From Bacteroidota bacterium (lineage in GTDB: Bacteria > Bacteroidota > Bacteroidia > Cytophagales > Cyclobacteriaceae): DNA of 64,000 bases. Under the pieces are notes generated by a model. That model was not told where the DNA came from. It made no database searches and saw nothing but the letters and a program-made list of their open reading frames with translations. A program made the position numbers and the translations under genes. Shown piece after piece: positions 54,088 to 63,542 of this stretch (position 1 is its first letter; each line of letters begins with the position of its first letter). Location of the stretch: contig JAEYXN010000314.1 in assembly GCA_023431285.1 (NCBI GenBank), positions 28,836 to 92,835 on the forward strand. The letters run 5' to 3'.

Positions 54088-55299
54088 TCATTGCTTCCTG
54101 AAATCAGGTTTTGCGAATTTGAAGTAATCATTGATACTCTCATCCAATGTCCTTCTTACCTCCTGAAAACTTTCTTCGCCGGCCTTAAGATTCACAAAGC
54201 TTGCAATGACCCTGCTTCGTTTGTAAATCAGAAATGTATTCTGTGCATCAGGATCTATTCTGATTAAATTTATCTCAGACTCACTATCGCGAAAAGAAGG
54301 AACAAATGTGAGCGCCACATACTTCAAACCCAACTCCCTTCCTACATCTGCCAACTCTTCTTCCCGGCGACTCTTTTCATAGTTTTCCTCATTCCCATAA
54401 ATGAAATAAACCTTCAAATACTTTTCCCTGACCTTGCTTTCAGCTTCAAGAAACTGCAGCCATTGTTTTATGTCTGTCCAGTGGGGCTGATTTCCGACAA
54501 AGTAAAGAACACCGTGGTACCAACCGTACTTGCAAACCGGACATGTTCTTGTTCCTCTGTCGGGGCCCCAGGCATGAAACGGCATGAAGGAGGAAACATC
54601 TTCACCAATTGCTTTCCCTGAATGACGAACACTTATTTTCTTATCTGGATAGTCTGGTATGTTCAATCCAAGAATGATGTCCCGCTCGCCAATCAGGAGG
54701 CCATCTTGCTCTACTAATCTGACGACACCGCTCCCTCCTCTGTTGGATAACTTATTTCGTTCTTTCGAAGTGAGCAGTTCATCATCGTCAAAAACAAAGC
54801 TGTCGAGATAGTATTCACTGATCTCATTAGGTTCCTTCACAGTGACGTGAACATGCGCCGGCTCGTCCCTTGTAGGGTAAACACCGGGTCTAACCGTGTA
54901 GATTGAATACCTGCCATTCTGATCTGTCTTCACCCAACCCCTGATGTAGCCATGGGTCTGCCCCAGATGGTTGGGAGCCATACTTCCGGGCACTTCTGCC
55001 TTATGGACATACCTACCTTCTGTGTTGGTGTGATAATAATACAACAGCACACCCGTTGCGGGAGTCCTACCGTCGGCATGATAAACGGTTCCTGTCAGCA
55101 ACAACTTCGGTCCTTCCTGTTTCCAACAAGCACTCGTGTCAGTGGCATTCGTCACATCAGGCATACCGTCGTAAGTCCATTCCCGGTTTTCAAAAGGTCC
55201 ACCCACTACGACGATTGAAGAGTTTTCATTTTGCCCTTCACAACTAAAGAAAATAAATACGCAGGCAGACAACAACAATGGCAGAATGATCTTATTCAT
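54088..55299 (-). CDS. Intradiol-dioxygenase-like lipoprotein with thioredoxin-like C-terminus
   Basis: ATG 55299 (MNKIILPLLLSACVFIFFSC) gives a lipobox Cys20; the 60-residue extension to 55479 overlaps the upstream LytTR gene and is rejected. Residues about 60-215 match intradiol ring-cleavage dioxygenases, with all four Fe(III) ligands visible: Tyr97 (EGRYVH), Tyr141 (PGVYPTRD), His149 and His151 (PAHVHV). Residues about 240-400 look thioredoxin-like, with CPVC at 253-256 (RTCPVCKYGWYHGV). Enzymes of this family open catechol rings; exported lipoprotein forms may act on unknown phenolics. It lies 67 bp after the LytTR gene. Confidence 0.85.
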   Translation of the reverse strand: MNKIILPLLLSACVFIFFSCEGQNENSSIVVVGGPFENREWTYDGMPDVTNATDTSACWKQEGPKLLLTGTVYHADGRTPATGVLLYYYHTNTEGRYVHKAEVPGSMAPNHLGQTHGYIRGWVKTDQNGRYSIYTVRPGVYPTRDEPAHVHVTVKEPNEISEYYLDSFVFDDDELLTSKERNKLSNRGGSGVVRLVEQDGLLIGERDIILGLNIPDYPDKKISVRHSGKAIGEDVSSFMPFHAWGPDRGTRTCPVCKYGWYHGVLYFVGNQPHWTDIKQWLQFLEAESKVREKYLKVYFIYGNEENYEKSRREEELADVGRELGLKYVALTFVPSFRDSESEINLIRIDPDAQNTFLIYKRSRVIASFVNLKAGEESFQEVRRTLDESINDYFKFAKPDFRKQ

Positions 55300-55366
55300 A
55301 ATAGACTTTTTCGACCAAGTTATCCACTTGTCAAATGAAAAAACCAGGAACAGCGGTAAGACGAGG

Positions 55367-56251
55367 TTATTTTGATTTAACCTGATGAAGACGTTCGAGC
55401 GCCTGCCTGAATGCGGTTGCGTAGTTCCGGCTGACCCTGAGTGAGGTCCCATCCGCGAGCGTGACATCATAGTCACCATTCAGTCTTGATTGGTAAGCTT
55501 CAACAAAACGGACGTTGACAAGGCATGACTTATGAATCCTCACAAATGAAAGTCCTTCCAGTTGCTGTTCCATAGATTTAAGCGTTCCGGTCTGAAGATA
55601 CTTTTTTGTCGGGTGGTGAACATTCACGTAAGGAGAATTCGCGGAGAAATAGAGGATCTCGCTGATGCGAACAGATATCTTTCTATTGTTCGAATCTGAC
55701 ACCAGCATAGACGCAGGTGGCTGATCCGTGGTAAGATGCCCGGAAGTGTCAGCATCGACGGAGCGGCGATTCCTGTAGAACAGTGATATCGCATACGGCA
55801 GGCTGTATATGATTAATGCCTTGATGCCATAGGCGGTGAGAACGAAGTTAAAGGTTTGCCAATAGTCGAAGGTGTGATAAAAGAACAATTTCGACAGGAT
55901 CCAGATCAACGCCGGATATGCAAACAGATGAATGGCAGTGCAGGCTGGAGTCATCAGCGCCAGAGCAAGGGCAGGCGTTGACCTGCGTGTGATCGTTATC
56001 TGGGCATGCAGGATAGGAACAAACAGGAGCCAGAACGTGCTGAACAGAAGAGATTCTGAGAGGTAGAACGAGGTATTCTGCCAACGGGAAAACACAAGGT
56101 CCAATCCGACGGTGATCCCGCAGAGAATCATCATGGCCACCAACATCAACAGGTTAGTGTTTTGCTTTGATAAGACTTTGGGAGGAAGCAGTGCCATATT
56201 AGCGGCGTTAACTTTACTCTTAAAACCCTGTTTACAGTTTACAATTTGCAA
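55367..56251 (-). CDS. LytTR DNA-binding membrane protein
   Basis: The 294-residue protein has four transmembrane helices (about 35-160) and a C-terminal LytTR domain (about 195-290, with ISVRISEILYFSANSPYVNVH, LSFVRIHKSCLVNVRFVEAY and GTSLRVSRNYATAFRQAL). ATG 56197 (MALLPPKVL) is an alternative start. It lacks a receiver domain, so it is a membrane-anchored one-component regulator, a type frequent in Bacteroidota. It is first in a probable operon with the intradiol-like lipoprotein and may control it. Confidence 0.9.
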   Translation of the reverse strand: MQIVNCKQGFKSKVNAANMALLPPKVLSKQNTNLLMLVAMMILCGITVGLDLVFSRWQNTSFYLSESLLFSTFWLLFVPILHAQITITRRSTPALALALMTPACTAIHLFAYPALIWILSKLFFYHTFDYWQTFNFVLTAYGIKALIIYSLPYAISLFYRNRRSVDADTSGHLTTDQPPASMLVSDSNNRKISVRISEILYFSANSPYVNVHHPTKKYLQTGTLKSMEQQLEGLSFVRIHKSCLVNVRFVEAYQSRLNGDYDVTLADGTSLRVSRNYATAFRQALERLHQVKSK

Positions 56252-56289
56252 AATCTTTCTTGTATAACCATCCTAAGGTTGCAACGACA

Positions 56290-56730
56290 TCAAAATGGCC
56301 GTCCTCTGAGAGACTTCAGCAAAGATCGCTCATATATCATTGTGTCATTCCTGAAGAACCGTGCAATCTTCAACTGAGAATTGACATAAACGCTGTCACC
56401 CTTCCGCACCCCAGCCTCGTCTGGAAGCATCATGTCTGACTTACCATCAGCGCGATATATGAACAGATCGAGCATTCCATTAAACCTGAGTTCCTTCTTC
56501 AAAACGTTTTCTCTCTCCGTATCCAACTTACCATGCCTTACATGAAAGAGAGCTTGTCCTTTTTTCTCAGCGCTATCCACCACTCCCGAAAAATCGAACC
56601 CTAACTCCGACAGGTACCATTCCTTCTCAGATCTTACCCCGTCAACATGCTGACGCCCCATATTCCATATCAGGAATAATAGTCCTAACGCCGCGGCGCC
56701 CCAGAGTAAACGTTTTCTCATAAGACACAT
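56290..56730 (-). CDS. Membrane-anchored protein of unknown function
   Basis: The 146-residue protein has one N-terminal transmembrane helix (LLWGAAALGLLFLIWNM). ATG 56721 (MRKRLLWG) is a likely alternative start, with a better signal-anchor. The rest is a small beta-rich domain (FDFSGVVDSAEKKGQALFHV, YVNSQLKIARFF). I do not recognise a family. It is upstream of the LytTR gene by 38 bp on the same strand. Its start lies 14 bp from the heptamer repeat at 56745. Confidence 0.75.
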   Translation of the reverse strand: MCLMRKRLLWGAAALGLLFLIWNMGRQHVDGVRSEKEWYLSELGFDFSGVVDSAEKKGQALFHVRHGKLDTERENVLKKELRFNGMLDLFIYRADGKSDMMLPDEAGVRKGDSVYVNSQLKIARFFRNDTMIYERSLLKSLRGRPF

Positions 56731-56744
56731 GCTAACCGGTCAAC

Positions 56745-57084
56745 CTGTTACTTGCTACTTGTTACTTGTTACTTGTTACCTGCTACTTGTTACTTGTTAC
56801 CTGCTACTTGAATCAGAGTGAGGAACAGTGTGAGAGCGAAAGTACGCTACCCCAAGTTGAATCAGAGTGAGGAACAGTGTCAGAGCGAAGATACCCTAAC
56901 CAACGTGGGCCCGCTGTTACTTGTTACTTGTTACCTGTTACCTGCTACTTGTTACCTGCTACCTGCCACTTTGAACCAGAGTGAGGAACAGTGTGAGAGC
57001 GAAGTTACCTTACCCCAATGTGGGCCCGCTGCAACTTGCTACTTGTTACTTGTTACTTGTTACTTGTTACTTGTTACGTGCTAC
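56745..57084 (-). repeat. Composite heptamer repeat region (locus D)
   Basis: Three YTGYTAC arrays (56745-56807 with nine units; one around 56910-56967; 57029-57084 with eight units) alternate with three inverted copies of the 28-bp partner element at 56809-56836, 56858-56885 and 56972-56999. GGGCCC-containing linkers also recur. The composite is the same as locus B but on the opposite strand. The stop codon of the SDR gene (57081-57083) lies inside the last heptamer. On the plus strand the region is open in all frames, giving spurious ORFs. Confidence 0.93.
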
Positions 57085-57833
57085 CTGTACGGCGACGGAC
57101 TAATACACGTCCACCCACCATCAACAATCAGCGTCTGTCCCGTGATTTGCCGAGCCTCATCAGAAACGAGAAACAATGCAGCACTGGCAATATCCTCAAC
57201 AGACGCAGGGCGGCCCATCGGTGTGAGTCGCGACCATGTACTGGTATAATCAGGATCTTCCAGCGTGCGCTGCGTGAGAGTAGCACCAGGAGCAATAGCA
57301 TTCACGTTAATCCCGAATGAAGATACTTCAATCACAAGATTGCGAGCCAGCATCTCGATTGCAGCTTTCGTCATTCCATAAGCCGCAAGATTCTTGTGGG
57401 CCTGATGCGCCGTCACAGAAGACGTAAACAACAGGCTCCCTCCCTTTCCCTGAAGTTTCATCTGCTTCACTGCAGCCTGCGCAAGGAAGAATGTTCCGGC
57501 AAGGTTCACTTCCAGCACACGTGAAAAAGATTCTCTGGGGTATTGTAGAAAGTCCCCGAACAGGGTAACACCCGCGTTGGCAATAGCAATGTCAAGACTA
57601 CCAAAAACGGAAACCGCACTATCAACGAGAAGATCAATCACCTCCGGCGAGCTTGCGTCACCCGCCACAGCACGACAGTTCTTGCCGAGCTCGGCTGCGG
57701 CCGATGCACAAAGGTCCCCGTCAGTATCATTGATAATTACGCGCGCACCACTCGCAATAAGTCTTCTCGCAATCTCGAGCCCGATCCCCTGACCCGCTCC
57801 CGTAATCACTGCAACTTTATCTCTGTGGAGCAT
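57081..57833 (-). CDS. Short-chain dehydrogenase/reductase
   Basis: The 250-residue protein is a classical SDR: TGAGQGIGLEIA cofactor motif, NAGV, Ser in the FTSSV strand, and YGMTK for the catalytic Tyr-Lys, ending with DGGWT. It lies 41 bp after the IlvD/Edd-family dehydratase gene. That pairing suits oxidative pentose or aldonate pathways in which an SDR oxidises a sugar or a downstream intermediate. The last seven residues, ISPSPYR, run up to the stop codon, which lies in a heptamer repeat; such a tail is unusual after the GGW motif. Confidence 0.92.
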   Translation of the reverse strand: MLHRDKVAVITGAGQGIGLEIARRLIASGARVIINDTDGDLCASAAAELGKNCRAVAGDASSPEVIDLLVDSAVSVFGSLDIAIANAGVTLFGDFLQYPRESFSRVLEVNLAGTFFLAQAAVKQMKLQGKGGSLLFTSSVTAHQAHKNLAAYGMTKAAIEMLARNLVIEVSSFGINVNAIAPGATLTQRTLEDPDYTSTWSRLTPMGRPASVEDIASAALFLVSDEARQITGQTLIVDGGWTCISPSPYR

Positions 57834-57874
57834 TACCTTGCGCGTTTGGGTTCCGAAAAAAAGACGTGGACGCG

Positions 57875-59590
57875 TCAGTGAGAGTCACGGCTCACTTCAC
57901 TTCCTGAAGTTCCTTTCAGGAAGTCAAGGTCTGCGCCGAGATGCGCCTGCTCTACGTGCGTCTGATAAAGGTGAACATATCCGCGCTCCTGGAATTTTAC
58001 ACGTGGCTTCCACTGCGCTTTACGCTTCGCCAACTCTTCATCACTCACCTCAAGCGTTATGGTTCTGTTTGGAACATCAAGAGAAATCATGTCGCCGCTC
58101 TGTACCACCGCGAAGTTACCACCGACAGCCGCCTCAGGAGACGCGTGCAGGATCACCGTACCAAATCCGGTACCACTCATCCTGCCGTCCGAGATACGCA
58201 CCATATCAGTGATACCTTTCGCCAGAAGCTTCGTAGGAATACTCATATTTCCGACTTCAGGCATACCTGGATATCCTTTCGGCCCGACGTTCTTCATAAC
58301 CAGCACACTTGTTTCGTCTACGTCAAGACCAGGATCGTCGATACGTGCTTTGAAGTCATCAATGTCTTCGAACACCACAGCTTTCCCGCGATGTACAAGT
58401 AAATGAGGGCTTGCCGCGGATGGCTTCACCACAGCACCATTCTCACAAAGATTTCCTTTCAGTACAGCGACTCCGGAAAGTGGATTGAACGGAGACTCTA
58501 CAGTAGCGATCACCTCCCTGTTATACACTCCTTCATTCTGATAATTCTCGCGCACAGTCTTACCACTTACGGTAACGATATCCTTGTGCAGAAACTTATC
58601 AAGTTCCTTCATCACAGCAGGTATTCCACCTGCGTAATACAGATCCTCCATGAAGTATTTCCCTGAAGGCTGGAGATTTGCAACGAGGGGTACATTCTTT
58701 GACAAACGGTCGAAGTCCTCGAGGTTGAGCTCCACACCGATCCTTCCGGCGATAGCAAGAAGATGTATGATAAAATTAGTTGAACCACCAATGGCCGCAT
58801 TGACCATGATTGCGTTTTCGAATGCTTCTCGTGTGAGCACCTTACTTAAACGAAGGTCGCTCTTCACCATCTCAACAGCACGCATTCCGGTAAGATGTGC
58901 AAGCACTTTGCGTCGCGCATCAGCTGCGGGAATCGCAGCGTTGTGAGGCAGCGATAATCCGAGTGACTCAACCATCGAAGCCATAGTCGAGGCAGTCCCC
59001 ATGACCGCACAATGACCGCGACTGCGGCACATGCTGGCTTCGGCCATCACGAGCTGATCCTGATCCATCAGACCTGAGCGTACCGCGTCGTTGAAGCGCC
59101 ACACGTCACTGGTACCGATATCTTTACCCTGGAATTTCCCGGTCAACATCGGTCCTCCTGAGATCACTATCGATGGAATATCGACACTACACGCGCCCAT
59201 TACCAGCGATGGCGTTGTTTTATCACAACCACACATCAGCACCACACCGTCAACAGGGTTTGCACGAATAGACTCCTCTACATCCATACTGGCGAGATTC
59301 CGGTACAGCATGGCAGTGGGCTTAATCAGCGTTTCTCCTAATGACATCACCGGGAACTCCACCGGGAATCCCCCGGCCTCATAAACACCATGTTTTATTG
59401 ATTCCGCAAGCTCGCGAAAATGCGCGTTGCAAGGAGTGAGCTCCGACCATGTGTTACATATTCCTATAACAGGGCGTCCATCAAATTCATGTGAAGGAAT
59501 GCCCTGGTTTTTCATCCAGGCTCTGTAGATAAAACCGTCCTTTCCAGTGCGTCCGAACCAGTTTCGAGACCTGTACCCCGAGTTGTCCAT
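57875..59590 (-). CDS. IlvD/Edd-family sugar-acid dehydratase (L-arabinonate/xylonate type)
   Basis: The 571-residue protein has all marks of the IlvD/Edd family, including GICNTWSELTPCN, VLMCGCDKTTPS with iron-sulfur Cys residues, MGTASTMASMVESLG and SDGRMSGTGFGTVILH. The start MDNSGYRSRNWFGRTGKDGF and YRAWMKNQG match the L-arabinonate/D-xylonate dehydratase branch rather than IlvD of valine synthesis. The reaction is aldonate to 2-keto-3-deoxy-aldonate. Adjacent SDR gives an oxidative pentose route. The exact aldonate is not resolved. Confidence 0.9.
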   Translation of the reverse strand: MDNSGYRSRNWFGRTGKDGFIYRAWMKNQGIPSHEFDGRPVIGICNTWSELTPCNAHFRELAESIKHGVYEAGGFPVEFPVMSLGETLIKPTAMLYRNLASMDVEESIRANPVDGVVLMCGCDKTTPSLVMGACSVDIPSIVISGGPMLTGKFQGKDIGTSDVWRFNDAVRSGLMDQDQLVMAEASMCRSRGHCAVMGTASTMASMVESLGLSLPHNAAIPAADARRKVLAHLTGMRAVEMVKSDLRLSKVLTREAFENAIMVNAAIGGSTNFIIHLLAIAGRIGVELNLEDFDRLSKNVPLVANLQPSGKYFMEDLYYAGGIPAVMKELDKFLHKDIVTVSGKTVRENYQNEGVYNREVIATVESPFNPLSGVAVLKGNLCENGAVVKPSAASPHLLVHRGKAVVFEDIDDFKARIDDPGLDVDETSVLVMKNVGPKGYPGMPEVGNMSIPTKLLAKGITDMVRISDGRMSGTGFGTVILHASPEAAVGGNFAVVQSGDMISLDVPNRTITLEVSDEELAKRKAQWKPRVKFQERGYVHLYQTHVEQAHLGADLDFLKGTSGSEVSRDSH

Positions 59591-59823
59591 TTAAAGAAGT
59601 GCTGTTGAATTTTAAGCCTCCCAATCTAGAAAACTAATTTGTTCTGTGCAACCAATGTCGGGACAAGGGTCGTACACAACGGCATGAGTCCTCATGTTCA
59701 ATGAGATGAAGCAACCTCCGTGACCTGAAAAGCCCGTGAAAGGCAAGTCTATCTAACTGAAAACGGAGTTTGTATCTGAATTCCGAAAATATTCTAAGAA
59801 GTTGAAGCGACGAGGTAACAAGG

Positions 59824-60918
59824 TTACTTCCACCACCGCTCCCAGTGGACGTCATCACCAACGACAACCTTCTCTCCGATCTTCGGTGTCGCGACGCTAA
59901 CTCCCAGCCTATCCGCCACTTTTACAGCACGCGTGATGGGATCTCTCCACGGATGAACACTCAATGTAAACTTTCCCCAGTGTACCGGCATCAGCACCTT
60001 CGCTTTCAGATCAACGGAGGCCTGAACGGTTTGCTCCGGCATCATATGGATCAATGGCCACTTCCTGTCATACTGACCGCATTCCAGAATGGCAATATCA
60101 AAGGGTCCATACCTCTCTCCGATAACACCAAAACTTCCATCATAACCAGAATCGCCGCCAATGAACACACGCTGATCACCTACCCTGAGCACATAAGAAG
60201 CCCAGAGTGTCTTGTCCCTGGTGAAACCACGCCCGGAGAAGTGCCGCGCCGGGGTTGCGATTAACTCTGTGTTATCAAACAAGGTCTTGCTATCCCACCA
60301 GTCCAATTCCGAAATCTTATCGGTATTAACACCCCAGTATTCAAGGTGTTCACCAACTCCCAGCGGCGCATAGAAATGCGCAGTCTTTTCCTTCAGGGCA
60401 AGGATACTCTTATAGTCAAGATGGTCGTAGTGATCATGCGTAAGAATGATGGCATCCAACGCGGGAAAGTCTTCCGCCGTATAGATCATAGTTCCCGGAT
60501 AACTGCGCGCACCCGCAAAACCGACGGGTGAGGCTCGTGTACTCAAAACAGGATCCACAAGAATATTCTTTCCATTCACGTGGATGAGGTACGACGAATG
60601 ACCGAACCAAACTATGGTAAGCGGACCGGTCACTGCCTTCAGGTCTGATTTCACCGAAGGGATATCATTCAAGGGCTCGCGATCGACACCTTTACCAAAG
60701 AATTCACGCAACATCGTGAAATACGAAACCCCTTCCGCCAATGTGGAAGTAGGCATGATGTTCCTGAACTTCCCATCCACGTAATTTGGAGAAGACTGAA
60801 CCCTGGAAAGTCTGCTTCCCGCAGGAAGTTTTCCGAACGAAGCTTGTTGCATAAAAAGGTAAATTCCCAATCCGACAAAGACTACCAGTATCAGAAGGTT
60901 CCTGAAGAATCGGCGCAT
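59824..60918 (-). CDS. MBL-fold metallohydrolase, NAPE-PLD/UlaG-like, membrane-anchored
   Basis: The 364-residue protein begins with a transmembrane anchor (FRNLLILVVFVGLGIYLFM). The metallo-beta-lactamase fold has the metal motif THDHYDHLD, the upstream GHSSYLIHVNGKNILVDPV strand, PARHFSGRG and MPVHWGKFTLS. This pattern is that of N-acyl-phosphatidylethanolamine phospholipase D-like or UlaG-like hydrolases. It faces the periplasm by topology. The substrate is not known. It lies 37 bp after the TonB-dependent receptor gene, so the two may be co-transcribed. Confidence 0.9.
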   Translation of the reverse strand: MRRFFRNLLILVVFVGLGIYLFMQQASFGKLPAGSRLSRVQSSPNYVDGKFRNIMPTSTLAEGVSYFTMLREFFGKGVDREPLNDIPSVKSDLKAVTGPLTIVWFGHSSYLIHVNGKNILVDPVLSTRASPVGFAGARSYPGTMIYTAEDFPALDAIILTHDHYDHLDYKSILALKEKTAHFYAPLGVGEHLEYWGVNTDKISELDWWDSKTLFDNTELIATPARHFSGRGFTRDKTLWASYVLRVGDQRVFIGGDSGYDGSFGVIGERYGPFDIAILECGQYDRKWPLIHMMPEQTVQASVDLKAKVLMPVHWGKFTLSVHPWRDPITRAVKVADRLGVSVATPKIGEKVVVGDDVHWERWWK

Positions 60919-60955
60919 AAATGTGGTGACGCAAAAGCCACCCGGGTTATTTTAC

Positions 60956-63367
60956 TTAGAGTTCGACAATCAGCCCGATCGACGGAAGGACCGTTCCGTA
61001 AGTGTTTTGAACAAACTTCGGCAGGTAGAACTGCGGATTAGCCTGATCAACGACCGGGGTTCCTGAAGCATCGCGCTGCACATCAATGTTATCCTGAAAC
61101 TTCGACTTAAATCCGTAAGCATTCTGGATATCGACATAAATATCAAGACTCCATTTTCTGAAGAAATACTTCTTGTCGATGCGAACATCCAGCTGATGGA
61201 AAGCACCGATCCTATCGGTATTAAGTCTTTCATAATCCGGAAGCGCATAAGGCCTGATATCCCAGTTATCCCTGCGGATTGTTTCGCTGACATTGTATGG
61301 CGTGAAAGGAGGACCGCCACTAAATAAAAAGCGGAACCCCACTTCCCAGTTGTTCTTCATTCGCTTACCGCCTGTAAGACTGATCAGATGGTTATAGTCC
61401 CAGGATGAGGGAACATACTTTCCATTTCGATCGGTAAATTCACTGCGCACCCACGTGTACGACAATAATCCATAATAGCCATCAAACAACTTCTGCTGAA
61501 AGAGCAGTTCTGCTCCGTAGCTCCGTCCCTCGGAAGTTGAGTTCACGGGAGCGTTACCAATGGTTCCGAAATCAGCACCGAGGTTTGCAAGTGAAATTGA
61601 ATCTTCCAGCAGGAACGGATATTGAGAGTATTTCTTATAGAATCCTTCAAGAGTAATACGTGCATTCCTTTTCAGGTTGACTTCCAGTCCTGTGACGACA
61701 TGAGAATTGCGGATATAGGTAACGTTGTTTGAACGGTTTACCAGCTCTCCCCCTTCGCGGAATCCAAGCACAGTATACGGAGGAAGCTGATAATAAATGC
61801 CTGAGTTAAAATTCCATGAGAGTGACTGCGTGAGTTTATAGGCTGCAGAGAATCGGGGCGATAACTGATCCAGCAGGTTCTTCATTTCCGAAGAGTAATC
61901 GTTGGCGTCGGCCCGGATTCCTGCAGACAGAACCAGGCGCTCCGAAGCAAGACTTGCACTTGTCTGGAGAAACAGTCCCCACTTATTTACGGAAAGACGT
62001 GAGTCATAGTCCCGGATGACAGGGCCTTGCTGCGTCACGATTTTTCCGTACTCAGAAGTGTTATACATTCCTTTTTCGAGTGACAATCCGATGTTTGTCC
62101 TGAAAACGCCCGAAGTAAAATAATCTTCAACGCGTAATCTGTATTCTGTTTCCTGTGATTGATATCTCTGAAGGAGATTCGAAGCGTCAGACTCGTCGTT
62201 GTCGCGGTATTTCACAGCTTCGTTATTCAGCTTGTTCGTACTGATCACAGCAGTGGTCGCGCCATTCTTCCGGAAGCGTTCATACTTTAAGCCGGTAGTA
62301 TAATTCCATTGTGTAGAAACAGGCAGGATTCGTAATGTGTACAGCGCCTCTTCGCGTTCAGCTTCGTTTTCCGCCCTATCGGGAGCGTCGAAGTTCAATT
62401 CAAAGTCATCTATTGCGCCGATCCCTATAAGTGTAAGCCGGCTTCTGTCCGACAGGTTCCATTTATACTTAAATTGAAAGTCGTTGTATACCGGGAGAAA
62501 CGGAAGATTAAGTACTCCAAAAAGGAATTTGAGATATGATCGTCGTGCAGAAAACACAAGGGAAGACTTCTCGCTTACAGGTCCTTCAAGAGTGATCCCA
62601 AGATCTGTAGCGCCCACAACGCCGTTGAATGTCCATTTGTCCTGCCGGGGATCCTTCAATTGAAAATCAAAAACTGAGCTGAGCGCATTTCCGCGATTGG
62701 AGGGAAATGCTCCAGAGTAAAAGTTGACCTCACGGAGAATATCCACATTAATTATTCCCACTGGTCCTCCCGATGATCCCTGCGTCTGAAAATGATTGAT
62801 CACCGGTATCTGAATACCATCCAGATAGAAAGTGTTCTCACTGGGAGAGCCTCCCCGTATTATGATATCATTACGAAACGACGGAGGCGCGGCGACCCCT
62901 GGCAATGAGCGAATTACTTTCGAGATGTCCCTGTTTCCGCCGGGAGTCCGCTTGATCTCTGTTGTGCCTATCGTACGCAGAGAGACAGGGGATTCATCAG
63001 GCTTAAAGAAATTGTTTGTCGCGGTGACTTCAACGGCCTCAAGTTGTTTGGACTCTTCTTCAAGCTTGAAATTCACCACCGCAGTTCGGGCATTGGTAAC
63101 CTGCACCTCGAACACGACTTCGTTCTTAAAACCTACCGCTGATGCTTCGAGATTGTATTCACCGGGTTCAAGTCCCTCGAGTACGTACTTTCCATCCACA
63201 TCTGCAGATGTACCGGTTGTCGTTCCTTGTATAACCACATTCGCGAACGGAATCTGTTCATTGCTCACCCGGTCGGAAATGGTACCGCTGACTTTTCCGG
63301 TTTGAGCGGCTACAGAAAAACATATCAAAAATGAGGGTACGAATAGAAATAAGTGGTGCATGTGCAT
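60956..63367 (-). CDS. TonB-dependent-receptor-like outer-membrane protein
   Basis: The 803-residue protein has a signal peptide (LFLFVPSFLICFSVAAQTG), a carboxypeptidase-regulatory domain (about 23-110, GTISDRVSNEQIPFANVVIQ), a plug (about 125-235, PGGNRDISKVIRSLPGVAAP, NDIIIRGGSPSENTFYLDGIQI) and a barrel that ends GTVLPSIGLIVEL. The ligand is unknown, and no SusD partner is present. It is first in a probable two-gene operon with the MBL-fold gene. An extra Met-His pair at the start (MHMHHLFL) means ATG 63361 is a plausible alternative. Confidence 0.92.
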   Translation of the reverse strand: MHMHHLFLFVPSFLICFSVAAQTGKVSGTISDRVSNEQIPFANVVIQGTTTGTSADVDGKYVLEGLEPGEYNLEASAVGFKNEVVFEVQVTNARTAVVNFKLEEESKQLEAVEVTATNNFFKPDESPVSLRTIGTTEIKRTPGGNRDISKVIRSLPGVAAPPSFRNDIIIRGGSPSENTFYLDGIQIPVINHFQTQGSSGGPVGIINVDILREVNFYSGAFPSNRGNALSSVFDFQLKDPRQDKWTFNGVVGATDLGITLEGPVSEKSSLVFSARRSYLKFLFGVLNLPFLPVYNDFQFKYKWNLSDRSRLTLIGIGAIDDFELNFDAPDRAENEAEREEALYTLRILPVSTQWNYTTGLKYERFRKNGATTAVISTNKLNNEAVKYRDNDESDASNLLQRYQSQETEYRLRVEDYFTSGVFRTNIGLSLEKGMYNTSEYGKIVTQQGPVIRDYDSRLSVNKWGLFLQTSASLASERLVLSAGIRADANDYSSEMKNLLDQLSPRFSAAYKLTQSLSWNFNSGIYYQLPPYTVLGFREGGELVNRSNNVTYIRNSHVVTGLEVNLKRNARITLEGFYKKYSQYPFLLEDSISLANLGADFGTIGNAPVNSTSEGRSYGAELLFQQKLFDGYYGLLSYTWVRSEFTDRNGKYVPSSWDYNHLISLTGGKRMKNNWEVGFRFLFSGGPPFTPYNVSETIRRDNWDIRPYALPDYERLNTDRIGAFHQLDVRIDKKYFFRKWSLDIYVDIQNAYGFKSKFQDNIDVQRDASGTPVVDQANPQFYLPKFVQNTYGTVLPSIGLIVEL

Positions 63368-63480
63368 TCGGTCAGCAAATAAACCACTAAGCAGGGAAAT
63401 TGTTTACGGAGGACCGGGCAATTTTCGGTCTACATTGATCTCACACATTCAGGGATAACTTCTTTTACAGCATGTGCCTG

Positions 63481-63521
63481 GTAGCAGGTGCAGGTAACCG
63501 GTAGCCGGAAACAGGTAGCAG
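63481..63521 (+). repeat. Degenerate heptamer repeat (locus E)
   Basis: GTAGCAG is followed by imperfect GTGCAG, GTAACCG, GTAGCCG, GAAACAG and GTAGCAG-like units. They are the same family as the other loci but more decayed. Confidence 0.7.
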
Positions 63522-63542
63522 CTTAGTGGATCTGGCGAGAAC

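Noticed and set aside
55300..55479. 60-residue N-terminal extension of the intradiol-like lipoprotein
   Set aside because: It overlaps the end of the LytTR gene and would bury the lipobox signal peptide.
56818..57320. Two plus-strand frames over locus D
   Set aside because: They consist of repeat translation and antisense of the SDR gene.
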